Assembly (NCBI GenBank): GCA_963573385.1
Contig: CAUYLG010044354.1
Location: forward strand, 1-64,000
DNA from: Cacajao melanocephalus
Taxonomy: Eukaryota > Chordata > Mammalia > Primates > Pitheciidae
Direction of reading: 5' to 3'
Length of the DNA stretch: 64,000 bases
Shown here: piece by piece, positions 25,752 through 35,852 of the stretch
Layout of the letters: every line of letters starts with the position of its first letter
How positions within the stretch are numbered: the first letter of the stretch is position 1
Position numbers and translations under genes: made by a program
The notes under the pieces: model-generated
Databases searched by the model: none
Told to the model about the DNA's origin: nothing
The model's input: only the letters and a program-made list of their open reading frames with translations

Positions 25752-26043
25752 GGCTGGGTGCAGTGGTTCATGTCTGTAATCTCAGCACTTTGGGAGGCTC
25801 AGGTGGGTGGATCACTTGAGGTCAGAAGTTCGAGACCAACCTGGCCAACATGGTGAAACACTGTGTCTACTAAAAGTACAAAAATTAGCTGGGTATGGTG
25901 GCGCACGCATGTAGGGGGCTGAGGCAGGAGAATCACCTGAGCCCAGGAGGCGGAGGTTGCAGTGAGCCAAGATCATGCAACTGCACTCCAGCCTAGGTTA
26001 CAGAGAGAGACTCTATCTCAAAAAAAAAAGAAAGAAAGAAAAA
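25752..26043 (+). mobile_element. Alu, AluS-like, with internal deletion
   Basis: From GGCTGGGTGCAGTGG to an A-rich tail with AAAG units. About 20 bp is missing after GGCGCACGCATGTAGG where TCCCAGCTACT is expected. Confidence 0.94.
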
Positions 26044-26540
26044 ATGCCATGGGCCTTTAACCCATATTTCTCTAGTCCTTATCCAGCCCCAGCCCCTAGT
26101 AATCATCATTCTACTCTCTGCTTCAGGGAGTTCAACTTTTTTAGATTCCACATATAAGTGATAACATGTGGTATTTGTCTTTCTGTGCCTGGCTTACTTC
26201 ACTTAATGTAATACCTTTCAGGTTCGTTCATGTTGTCACAAATGACAGAATTTTCTTTTTTTCTCTAAAGCTGAAGACCATTCCATTGTGTATATGTAGA
26301 TACCATATTTTATTTATCTATTCATCTGTTGGTAAACATTTGGGTAGATTCTATTTCTGGGCTATTGTCAATGGTGTTGATATAAGTGTAGGATTGCAAA
26401 TGTCTCTTCTACATGCTAATTTTATTTCCTTTGGCTATATATCCAGTAGTGGGACTGCTTGATCATGTGGTAGTTCTATTTTAAATTTTCTGAGGAATCT
26501 CCATTCTGTGTTCCATATGACATTCTCACCACAAACAAGG
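26044..26540 (-). mobile_element. L1 (L1MA/MB-type) 3' region, antisense
   Basis: Reverse-strand L1 landmarks on the + strand: CACATATAAGTGATAACATG, TTCATTTGTCTTTCTG-type text, CCATTGTGTATATGTAGATA, CTATTCATCTGTTGG, TATCCAGTAGTGGG and CTCCATTCTGTG. The 5' side abuts the tail of the Alu at 25752. Confidence 0.85.
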
Positions 26541-26999
26541 TAAGGTAATACATAGGTTAATTAACTTGATTTAGCCATTCCACATTGTATACATATTTCA
26601 AAACATCATGTTTTAAAACATTAGAACATCATGTTTTATATTACAAATATATGTAACTTTTATGTCAATAAAAAAAGAAATGTCATTATCATTCTTTAGT
26701 GACAATTCTCCTGAAAAGTCTTCTTACTCATAGTTGATGAGTGTGTTTTAAATTACAAAGCTCAGGAAGTATGCCTTTAAATCAGATCAGTATCTGTGAC
26801 ATGGTTTGTTGAGAACATTTTTAGATTGGGCAATAATTTACAAATTTAGGTCTTTGATTTTTAAAATAATTCATGGCTTTAGTTCACGATATTTGGGCCA
26901 TATTTTTAAATCCTAATCTTGGGAAAGGTGGCTGGATATATGGCAATTTATGTCTTCACTGAATTTCCATACAGAATGGCAGAAGGTACCACAGATAAA

Positions 27000-27130
27000 A
27001 CCAATGCTTTAGGTCAAGCCCGGTTGAGTTTGCATGTAGTTCAAATTCTTACTGGCTGTGTGGTTTTGGGGAAAGATAATTAACCTTTCTCAATCTCTGT
27101 TTCTTCAGTTGAAAAGTGGGTATGATGCTT
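27000..27130 (+). repeat. MIR, sense
   Basis: TTCAAATTCTTACTGGCTGTGTGGTTTTGGG-type order, then TAACCTTTCTCAATCTCTG, then GTTGAAAAGTGGG, is the MIR core read on the + strand. Confidence 0.75.
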
Positions 27131-27149
27131 TCAAATTCAAATAATACTA

Positions 27150-27320
27150 AAAACTGACATTTATTGAATGCTTACCATGTACCACAGATACTGTATCATT
27201 TACTCCTAATGATAAATCCATGGGGAGGCTACTGTTGTCTCCATTTTACAGATATAGAAAGGAGGCACAGAAAGGCAGAGCAGCCAGGCTACAAAACCAG
27301 GCAGAGCTCCAGATCACCTT
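27150..27320 (-). repeat. MIR, antisense
   Basis: TGACATTTATTGAATGCTTA, CCATGTACCACAGATACTG, TCCATTTTACAGATATAG and GAGGCACAGAAAGGCAGAG follow the reverse complement of MIR. It lies about 20 bp from an oppositely oriented MIR. Confidence 0.75.
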
Positions 27321-28820
27321 GCCTTTCAAATGTAAAGTTGAAATGCCAGACCATCTTTTCATTTTCCCCAAGCAAGGACTGACACTGAGGCTCAGGAGAA
27401 CCAGCAGAAGATAGAGAAGAATACCTGGAGGGTTTGTTCCTTTCTCAATTCAGCCTTTAATAGGCCCTGTTGAATTGGCACATGTGTATATTACTGACCA
27501 AGTGTCTATTTTCCTGTAACACCAAAAAGTAAAGGCCATTATTTTCCCTATGAATAAAAGTTGTTACGGTCAGGAAGCAAACCATATAGTTTGTCTACAA
27601 CCATATCCCTTGTGAAGCTAATTGATTTTGGCTAGTAAAAACTATATGTCTAAAATCAAGGTTCAAAGAATAAAGTGTGTATACCTTCTATAGCATTTAT
27701 AAAGAGACCAGGAACTATGCAGAGATTGAAGCAAACATTTGAACATATTTGTATTCTTCATATAGTTGTCTATATAAATTCTATGAAATCCATTTTTGTA
27801 GATACAGTGAATTCTTCTCTAGGCATAAAAATGACTAAAATACAATTGTATAATGTCAGCTACCTGCACTTGTTTTTCTCCTTCCTGATACCATCTCATA
27901 TTTTTTTTGGCTGAAACTGAGAAACAAAGATATTAAATAATTTTCCTAAAATATACCCATACAACTAAATGAAATCCATAATGTAAATCAACCCTCTTAA
28001 TCATCATGCTATTAATGAGGAAGACAGGTGCTGAGCAACCATATGTTGACTGGGCTATCTCTGTAGATAATCAAGTCCCTAAGAATGAAGACAGAGTAGA
28101 AACGGAGAATGTGAAAGTGAAGCAGTAATAACACCTTCTATCAATGAGTAAATGACCAGAAAATCCATAGATGCAGAAAAAGAAAATAGCACACTTCCTT
28201 CAACAGAACCATGTTAGAATTGCTTGTTTTTGTTATTTGTCTTGTTTTGTTTTCCTAACAAGAGAAAGAAGGAGAAATTGAAGAATGATCTGGAAATGTA
28301 GGAGGGGCTATTGATCACAACGGGAGGTTCAATTTTCACTCATTGTCATATAACTTAGTTGTTATTCAGAAAATAGGCTGAAAGACACTGGCAGATGAAA
28401 ATTGTGGAGGTGGGAATGTTCTGAAGTTATCGGTGTAGCCTGGATAATCACTTTTAGCTGGCAAAAAGATGACCATTTCTACAGGAACATCAGCAAGTGA
28501 GTGACCTATTATATAAGTCTCTTTCTTAGGGTCCTCTACATCCAGCCCAGGTGATATGTTGATCAATCTGCTTTACCACACCAGGCAAAACAAGTACTGA
28601 ATTCACCCAGTGATCACAGATCTCATATTGTCTCATCCTTGCTGGTAGTATTCTTTTTTCCTTGGCTTAATTACTGCCTTTTAAAACTCTTCACTTAAGC
28701 CAGCCACTAGGCTTTTCCTTGGGTACAATGCAGAAGAGGAAAACAATGATAGAAGTGGGTGCTTGTTATTTTGGGTACAGCTGGACGGGTGGGATGGGTG
28801 AGGGCAAAGCTCCAAGGATG

Positions 28821-29138
28821 TCAAGAGTAGAAACGGTGACGTCTGCATTTGAAGCTATACAACTCCCTGCGCAACCAAGTGAGTGAAGCTTCGAAAGCAA
28901 TGCCAGTAAAAAAGTAACACAATATCAACTTAGTTAAGGCAAGATTCTCTGTGGACAAGGAAAGGCCTTCAGCCTCTATTTGGCCCTGAGGCTGATCGAG
29001 AGAGACCTTTGCTAATACTTCAGTTGGGCTCAGAAAGACTCCTGCCCTCTCCCTGAGATTGGCCAGTAGGCAATCTCTCTTATTCTGTGTTTTCTTACCA
29101 TCTCTTCCACTTTTTATCTGTTCTACTCTTTTGTGCAC
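28821..29138. repeat. Unclassified repeat-like stretch
   Basis: A 105-codon frame is open on the - strand, but I recognise no domain. The segment CGAAAGCAATGC...TTAGTTAAGGCAAGATT (28890-28950) recurs around a later L1 insertion (29841-29874 and 30393-30415), so it is probably a dispersed repeat rather than a gene. Confidence 0.4.
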
Positions 29139-29228
29139 GTGGTCTCTTCAACTATGCCCTTCCCCACAGCCTTTTAAATGTGGAAATAAACAAAACAAAT
29201 AACATGATCAAGGACTTACTAGTTTCCA

Positions 29229-29516
29229 GGCCAAGTGTGGTGGCTCACACCTGTAAACCCAACCCTTTGGGAGGCCAAGACAGGAGACTTGCTTGAGACT
29301 AGGAATTTGAGAGACCAGCTTAGGCAACACAGGAAAACCCCCCTCTAGGAAAAAATTTTTAAAAATTAGCTGAGTATGGTGTTGCACACTTGTAGTTTCA
29401 GCTACTCAGGAGGCTGAGGCTGGAGGATCCCTTGAGTCCAGGAGGTCAAGACTGCAGCTAGCCACTGCACTCCAGCCTGGACAATAGAGTAAGACTGGGT
29501 CTCAAAAAAAAAAAAA
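29229..29516 (+). mobile_element. Alu, old (AluJ-like)
   Basis: From GGCCAAGTGTGGTGGC to CTCAAAAAAAAAAAAAG. Flanked by TTACTAGTTTCCA and TTCACTGGTTTCCA. Several internal deletions in the right arm. Confidence 0.94.
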
Positions 29517-29874
29517 GTTCACTGGTTTCCAGTGTAACAACTCCTTTATCTCAGAGTAGATGTATACATAGAATTGGAGGCTATTTTTTTTAAAAATTAC
29601 AATGTCATAGCTCTTGTGAATGGAGTTTACTGGTGTGGTTATGTCATTGTGGATAATGATTTTCTCGTTTTTTTACACAATGTTTATCAACTTTGACTAT
29701 GCTTCCTGTCCTGAGCATGCTCCCTGTTTTGCAAAACAACTGGGGAACACTGAGATTTTTCATGTAATTCCTGTGATGCCAAGCTTCTAAGGGATAAAGA
29801 AATACAAAGAACAGTGAATGGACAGATTGAGTGGGGCTTTGAAAGCAATGCAGAGTAAAAAGATAATAGAATAT

Positions 29875-30376
29875 ATACTATAAAGACACATGCACACATA
29901 TGTTTATTGCAGTACTATTTACAATAGCAAAGACTTGGAACCAACCCAAATGCCCATCAATGATAGACTGGATAAAGACAATGTGGCACATATACACCAT
30001 GGAATACTATGTAGCCATAAAAAAGAATCAGTTCATGTCCTTTGCAGGGACATGGATGAAGCCAGAAATCGTCATTCTCAGTAAGCTAACACAGGAACAG
30101 AAAACCAAACACCATGTGTTCTCACTCATAAGTGACAGTTGAACAGTGAGAACACATGGACACAGGGAGGTGATCATCACACACTGGGGCCTGTCAGGTT
30201 GACGGCAAGGGAAGGGAGAGCATTAGGACAAATACCTAATGCATGTGGGGTTTAAAACCTGGATGTCATGTTGGTGGGTACAGCAAACCACCGTGGCACA
30301 TGTATACCTATGTAACAAACATGCATGTTCTGCACATCATATATCCCAGAGCTTAAAGTAAAAATTTTTAAAAAAG
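29875..30376 (+). mobile_element. L1PA-type 3' end, 5'-truncated, with 16-bp target duplication
   Basis: About 500 bp of the L1 ORF2 end and 3' UTR (ACACCATGGAATACTATG, GCAGGGACATGGATGAAGCC, ACACTGGGGCCTGTCAGG, CACATGTATACCTATGTAAC). Flanked by AAAGATAATAGAATAT at 29859-29874 and again at 30377-30392. Primate-age by its close fit to young L1 text. Confidence 0.95.
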
Positions 30377-32039
30377 AAAGATAATAGAATATTAGCCTAG
30401 TTAAGGCAAGATTTGTGGTTTTTTTTAAACATATATTCCCCATTAAAGATTACACATGTACTTCTTAATGTTATTAACTTTGTCATGTATTAAGATGAAC
30501 AGAAAGGCATTTCTATTATATGAATTTTTCTTATTCTTTACTTGTATCTTTCAAAAAGAAAAAATAAAACAAATACACACTCAGCTCTCCCTAAAGTAAC
30601 CAAAACAAAAACAATCAATGCAATAACACTTCTCAAAAGATATGCTTACCTCACTATCAGAAGGTCTGCCAACTTCCGTCTATGCACTAGAAGTGCATTT
30701 AAAACTTGTTTTCCCTGTGTCTTGTCTGTAATGTTGTTGTAACTTCAATCCACTCCATTGGCATTACCTGCTAGCAACATTCCATCTTCACATTTGGATG
30801 AGTGTGAACTTATCAAGGTGAAGTATCTGCGATCTTCAGTGGAAATTTTGCTTAAAACTGGGTGCCGATTAGCAGTGACTTGCCTCCTTAACAAAGGAAC
30901 AGGGTTTGCTGCCTGTCCAGCCACACAGGCACTGTGGGGGCTTCCTAGCTCGGGCTGGGCTGCTGCAACATCATCACACTTTATTAGTTAACAGCACAGA
31001 GGTATAGAGGCAGGAGGAACATACTTGCTGTGCAGTTTTCCTGATACCACACCCCAGGGTAGGTTAGCACTCATGGAAAATCGGTTTAAGATGAGAAAAA
31101 TTTCAAACATCTTTCTTTATTTTCGTTCCCACACGCAAATAGAATCATGCATTTTAAGTAACAAAGAACCCTTAAACAGCAAAAAAACCCAAAAAGATAC
31201 TTCTCCTTAAAAGCCACTATCTACTTAGGATATTCTTCTTATATTACATAAAAATACAAAGAGTAAAGTGTACTTAAAATTTCTCACAAAGATTAGAATT
31301 AAAATCTTCAAAAAATGAATACATACAATAGTACATGCCCAGGACGTAACTCATTATTGTGGGGAAATGAAAATGATAGCACCATGGTACAGGTGAATCA
31401 GAATAAGAACAAGCTAATTGCCTTAGGGCAGCTTTCAGAAAACAAGAATTTATTTTTTTTGTGACAAATATGCCTCAGTACAAAGTACATAGAGTATATT
31501 CTGACTGTTTCAGTGATATGCCTGCTTTATTTCAAGTGAAATAAATGAATTTTTAAAAGGTTATAAAAATATGTGTATGCTTTTAAAAATTCTTTCAATA
31601 ACCTGTTGAGTATCTGGAGTATCCATATATTGGAGATCTTTGTTCTCAGTCTACAAGGAAAAGTGCCAAATCCACTCCAGAGTGCCAGGCTTAAAAAGGT
31701 GTTGAAGAGAGCCTGCCCGATTACCTGAATTCCAATTTGGCTCACAATGAAAGGGAGAAAAATTACCTCAATGCATTTCAATGTTGCTTCTCCCATTGCA
31801 ATAGACCTTATTTAATAGCTTATTACACTCAGAAAACAAAGCATATTCTGAGGAAAGAACTCACGGCTCCTGTCTCTTGACAGAACGGTCTCTTTGAATT
31901 CTTTTGTCAATTTCATAGATTTCTAACAAGCAGAGAATTGTTTTTTTAAATCTGATTTTTTTTTTATGCCAGCAGCACTATTTCCTCCTCTGTAAGTAGG
32001 ACAGATTCATGCTATAAGCAACATGGATGCTTCCCTGCT

Positions 32040-32290
32040 GAACTTGAGCATGGCAGATTAAGCTTCAAGCAGGCCGGTAAATGCCACCTCCCCACTTAAC
32101 AAGACTGTTCAGAGCCAGGCGTTTGAGGCCAGGCTGTATTTGTTCCTGGAACTGCTGGCTGATGAACCACTGCTGTCCGAGACAGCCAAGCAGCCCTGAC
32201 TGAGCGAGCTGTGTGAAGACCCGACAGAAGCCTGGCAGGGCTGACGGGGCATGCCTCATTGCTGGCGCTTCCAGGCAAATTCCTTGCCTC
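32040..32290. other. GC- and CpG-richer single-copy stretch before the exon
   Basis: Contains about seven CpG sites in 250 bp (GGCCGGT, AGGCGTT, GTCCGAG, GAGCGAG, CCCGAC, GACGGG, TGGCGC) inside an AT-rich intron, with no repeat I recognise. It ends about 700 bp before the NRG3 exon. No gene or motif assigned. Confidence 0.4.
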
Positions 32291-32375
32291 TAAATTGTGC
32301 CTGCCTCAGGACAGTTGCCTTGTACAATGCCTGGCAGAAAGTAGGCACTTTGCACATGTTTACTGACTATAAAAG
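32290..32375 (+). repeat. L2/MIR 3'-end fragment
   Basis: ACAATGCCTGGCAGAAAGTA followed by GGCACTTTGCACATGTTTACTGAC matches the shared L2/MIR 3' end. Confidence 0.5.
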
Positions 32376-32953
32376 AGAAAAATAGGGAGAGAAAAAAATC
32401 TGAGTTTAGAGATGCCTTTCGGACCTTACCCGATAAAATGCTGTTATTTCTGGCAAAGTGGTTAGGTGACACTGACTTGGAAGAACAGCTAAGAGGTTAA
32501 AAAAAAAATAGGACGAGCAATGAACAGGCTAATAAAACACATGGAAACAAAATTAGTAGTAGCCAAAATCTTTAATTGATCAATTTTATTTCCAAATATA
32601 TTTTATTAGGATAATGGCACTTGCAATATGATGTTTCTAAATGCCTTTCAGAGACCAGTGTGTTCTGTAAAGAAAAATACACCTGTATCCAGAATTACAA
32701 TTTTAAGAACCATTATTTAGGTTGCTGTGAGGTATCTTAAAATGCAATTCAATTTGCTCCTTAGATATTGCATATCAAACTATAAAAGCAGAGCTACATT
32801 GTTGGCTTTCTCTTTTTTTTGACACAGAAATAGAATCGAGAATCTACCTGTTGATGTCAGAAACAGACTGAATCAAACAATACGAAAGCATGAATGTACT
32901 GTTCTCACATTTATGTCAATGATGGCTATTTTACTTGTTTGAATCTTAAATCT

Positions 32954-32998
32954 TTCACAACCACATGCGTATGTTTGTCATTTATCCCCTTTTCTCAG
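32954..32998 (+). promoter_or_regulatory. NRG3: 3' splice site of the NRG3 exon (branch point candidate, polypyrimidine tract, AG)
   Basis: The bases before the exon include a pyrimidine-rich run at 32981-32996 (TTTATCCCCTTTTCTC) followed by AG at 32997-32998. A yUnAy match, TTCAC at 32954-32958, puts a candidate branch-point A at 32957, 42 nt before the exon. That spacing is normal for a U2-type intron. No other AG lies between the tract and the chosen AG. The branch point is only a motif match. Confidence 0.85.
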
Positions 32999-33072
32999 GT
33001 GCAAAGAAGGCTACCAAGGAGTCCGTTGTGATCAATTTCTGCCGAAAACTGATTCCATCTTATCGGATCCAA
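32999..33072 (+). CDS. NRG3: NRG3 internal coding exon: C-terminal half of the EGF-like domain plus juxtamembrane start
   Basis: Seen: an AG acceptor ends at 32998 and a GTAGGT donor starts at 33073, enclosing 74 nt. Reading begins with the last base of a split codon (G at 32999) and continues in full codons from TGC at 33000 to CCA at 33069-33071, ending on one base of the next codon. So the upstream intron is phase 2 and the downstream one phase 1. The peptide starts CKEGYQGVRCDQFLPK, runs on through TDSI and ends LSDP, 24 whole residues. Known: neuregulin-3 is a membrane-anchored ErbB4 ligand whose extracellular EGF-like domain has six cysteines. This exon carries the fifth and sixth, with the Gly and Arg typical of the last EGF loop, then the stalk leading to the transmembrane segment in the next exon. 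In NRG1 the matching exon also splits the EGF domain. Inferred: skipping it shifts frame (74 is not a multiple of 3) and destroys the domain. NRG1, NRG2 and NRG4 have different residues here, so NRG3 is the confident call. No start codon is expected in an internal exon; the preceding in-frame stop is at 32940. Confidence 0.95.
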
Positions 33073-33078
33073 GTAGGT
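33070..33078 (+). promoter_or_regulatory. NRG3: 5' splice site of the NRG3 exon
   Basis: The junction is CAA|GTAGGT. It departs from the MAG|GTRAGT consensus at exon position -1 (A instead of G) and intron position +4 (G instead of A), so it is a moderate rather than ideal donor. A moderate donor is compatible with regulated use, but nothing here shows regulation. Confidence 0.85.
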
Positions 33079-33387
33079 CAAGCATTTTTCTTCTCTCTAA
33101 TGCAATATATAGGCAGCTCTTATTCTATGCGATGGTTGTTAACTCAGCTGAAAGCTATATTTCAGTCTTGTGTCTCTGAAAGCTGCGAGGGCAGAAACTG
33201 ATGGCAGATATTGATGTTCAAAGCATGTTCAGAGCTGGCTCAGTCCAGGTCTTCTCCAGCAGTGAGGCCTGGCCTACTAATTCTACCTTGAACCCCTGCT
33301 GGGAACTCCCAACAATGGGGGCCTCCTTAGCTCTCCCTCTGCCCAGCCACCCACCACCACCTCATTTCAAAATCAGGGATCTAGAAA

Positions 33388-33393
33388 AATAAA
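33388..33393 (+). promoter_or_regulatory. AATAAA hexamer, candidate intronic polyadenylation signal
   Basis: Canonical hexamer 316 bases into the intron, followed by moderately U/GU-rich sequence (GTTATGGAAAC, GTGTTATACTGCTTCTTATG). Such hexamers are frequent by chance in AT-rich DNA; use is unproven. Confidence 0.3.
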
Positions 33394-33553
33394 GAGCTGA
33401 AATAATGTTATGGAAACTACAGTGTTATACTGCTTCTTATGCTTTCGTTGGTAATTTAAACCATACCTTACTAAAGTAAGCAAACGTGTATAAAATCATG
33501 TAAGAAGTTTTCAAAGCTTTGAAAACTCTATTTTCCTTATTTATTTATTTATT

Positions 33554-33584
33554 AAAGTTTCTTTAATAAAAATAAAGAAACTTT
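33554..33584. repeat. Perfect 12-bp inverted repeat (hairpin)
   Basis: AAAGTTTCTTTA (33554-33565) and TAAAGAAACTTT (33573-33584) around a 7-base ATAAAAA loop. A direct repeat CTTTGAAAACTC(T/C)ATTTT occurs at 33517-33534 and 33581-33598, overlapping the right arm. Confidence 0.9.
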
Positions 33585-34454
33585 GAAAACTCCATTTTTG
33601 GCAACACTATTTGCAGATCAGTGATTACTGTCCTAAGGACAAATTATTTTTTTCTCCATTCATGAAAGAAGACAATTTGAGGATGAAAAAATATGGCTAG
33701 TCATTATTTTCTGTTTGTATATGAGTAAAAGTAACATTTTATACTAAAATGCCCAATTCTAGTCAAATGTGAAATGTTTATCTTTAAAGAATTCTCTGCT
33801 CTTTCAATAGCTGCTAGAATTGAATCATTACTCAAAAAAGAGGATTTTTATTGAATCAGCAGCTTAGTTTAATGAGGATAATGATAGGCATTTTGCAATT
33901 GTAAAGGCAAAGTTATGGCTTTCTGAATGTCATACATGATGAATATACGCAACACAGACTTCAGCAAAATATTTTGTACTGACTACAGACAGAGGTCGCC
34001 CTGCCTGTGTTTGTTCATTTAGCTGCATAATGAGCTTGTCTCGCCATCCGCCAATATCTTTTCAAAATGCATATTTTCATTTTCCCCCTGAATTTTTAGC
34101 TACATTTGCTTACGTAAATGCAAAGTTATTTGAAAGAAAAAGGTTTTGTTTCATTTAATTTAATTCTATATTATCTTGGCAAAGCAACCCACCATACAGC
34201 AATTACTCCTTCTTTGCAAATTTAGCTTTCCTTGAGAAAAGTGAAGGTTGCCACAGGGATAGCTCTATTTCCTGAAAGGTGAGGCACGGTTCTCTAGGAA
34301 TTACCCAGAAAGGATGGTGTTACTGGAGGTTTTGGTATCTTATTTATGAAGTGATTTGGTCCACTTGCTAAGATGTCATCTGAAAGGGTATTCATGGTTA
34401 TGGTGTTAGACATATATTTGGCATATTAGGAAACTTGCATAAAATAATGGGCTT

Positions 34455-34728
34455 GCTGATTTCTTTTTCTTTCTCTTTCTCTTTGTTTCCCACTTTTCCT
34501 AATGTATCTACTTTTCCTCTTTTTCTTTCTCTTTTCTTTTTTAATCCCTTCTCTTTTCCTATTTATCTTTCTTCATTGTCTCTTTTAATACTTTTTCCCT
34601 CCCTCCCTCCCTCCCTCCCTCCCTCCCTTCCTTCCTTTTTTCCTCCCTTCCTTCCTTCCTTCCTCCCTTCCTTCCTCTTTTCCTTCCTCCTTCCCTGCTT
34701 CCCTTCTTTGCTTCTTTGCTTTCTTTTC
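34455..34728. repeat. Polypyrimidine tract with (CCCT)8 and (CTTT/CCTT)n
   Basis: About 270 bases nearly all C or T on the + strand. Eight uninterrupted CCCT units at 34597-34628 give eight GGG runs on the opposite strand, plus CCTT units after. Open frames over it encode only Ser/Phe/Pro or Arg/Lys/Glu/Gly runs and are artefacts. Confidence 0.95.
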
Positions 34729-34833
34729 ATATATGGCAGTGGAATAGCTATTGAGTACAGGCTGCAAAAGGCAAGGCCTTGCATATGGTACAAAGTGGGT
34801 AAAAAACTCTTTAAACATCTAATAAAGTCTTAG

Positions 34834-35038
34834 CATCCATTTAGATGTCATAGTTCATCACTGCAAGAGTGGAGGATGGGTCCGCCATAAGGACTGTTCT
34901 CTCCTCATAGAACAAAACAATCCCATGGTTACAGTCACTATCTCTGAAAACCTATTTCTCTTTCTATTAAATTGCTATTAAAATTGTAGCTGTATGAGCT
35001 GGGTACAGTGGCTCATGCCTATAATCCCAGCATTGGAA
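34834..35038 (+). repeat. Inverted duplication, arm A
   Basis: Matches the reverse complement of 35853-36073 at roughly nine bases in ten, including GCAAGAGTGGAGGATGGGTC, CCCATGGTTACAGTCACTAT and ATTAAATTGCTATTAAAATT. Its right end includes the first 35 or so bases of the Alu starting at 34998. Confidence 0.92.
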
Positions 35039-35302
35039 GGCAAAGATGCTTGAGGTCAGGAGGGTTCGAGACCAGCATGGCCAACATGGTGAAACCCCAT
35101 ATCTACTAAAAATATAAAAATCAGCTGAGTGTGATGGTAGGTGTCTGTAGTCTCAGCTACCTCAGGAAGCTGAGGCAAGAGAATTGCTGGAACCCAGGAG
35201 GCAAGGGTGCAGTGAGCTGAGGTCAAGCCACTGTACTCCAGCCTGTGTGACAAAGCAAGACTCTACCTCAAAAATAAAAAAAAAAAGAAAAAAGAAAAGA
35301 AA
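34998..35302 (+). mobile_element. Alu with AAAG-rich tail
   Basis: From GCTGGGTACAGTGGCTC to a long tail of AAAAG units. A deletion after TAATCCCAGCATTGG shortens the left arm. Imperfect direct repeats AAAATTGTAGCT and AAAACTATAGCT flank it. Confidence 0.94.
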
Positions 35303-35639
35303 AGAAAACTATAGCTCTCTGAAATGTTTCTATTAAGTGAAACTGCAAGATAGAAAATTATTTTTATATAAAATTGCAAAAGGAACATACTTTGGCCCAA
35401 ATGTAGAAAAGAAATATACTAAAATGTTGAAAGGATATGGAATTTTATGAAATTGTTTTCCCATTTCTCCAGTTTTCTGTAAAATGGTATATTAGTTTTT
35501 GAGTCAAAATGCCAGAATTCCTTGAAATTTTTTAAAAAAGAATAAGCACTGAGAACCCATGGATGAGTCCCTGAGACACAGCTTAAATGGAAAAGCATTA
35601 TATTTTCCATTCATCCATGCACACACGCATTTCTTTAGG

Positions 35640-35800
35640 TAATCATTAATTCATTTCATCAGTATTTTCTGAGCATCCACCAAGAGCCACCTAATCGGTC
35701 AGGTTCTGTTAATACAAAGGTGTGCAAACAGAATTTAGACTCTGAGGATCCAGCAGATTAGTGAGGGAGAAAAACGTGGATATATAAACATGGGGATAAA
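35640..35800 (-). repeat. L2-like fragment, antisense
   Basis: TTCATTTCATCAGTATTTTC, TGAGCATCCACCAAGAGCC, GTTAATACAAAGGTGTGCAAAC, then TTAGTGAGGGAG, in the order of an antisense L2 3' end. Confidence 0.45.
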
Positions 35801-35852
35801 TTTGGTGTAACATTTACCCCTTTCTGACCTTAGCATATTTGATGTGGCTCCC

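Noticed and set aside
28821..29138. 105-codon antisense frame as a possible gene
   Set aside because: Part of the segment recurs near 29.85-30.4 kb as non-coding sequence, so a dispersed repeat is more likely.
32965..33201. 78-codon ATG-started open frame over the NRG3 exon
   Set aside because: It reads the exon bases in the wrong phase (starting GAKKATKESVV where the exon begins); the real phase gives the EGF peptide bounded by splice sites.
34435..34833. 132-codon frame, plus antisense frames, over the polypyrimidine tract
   Set aside because: The proteins are Ser/Phe/Pro or Arg/Lys/Glu/Gly runs encoded by simple repeats, with no start context or homology.
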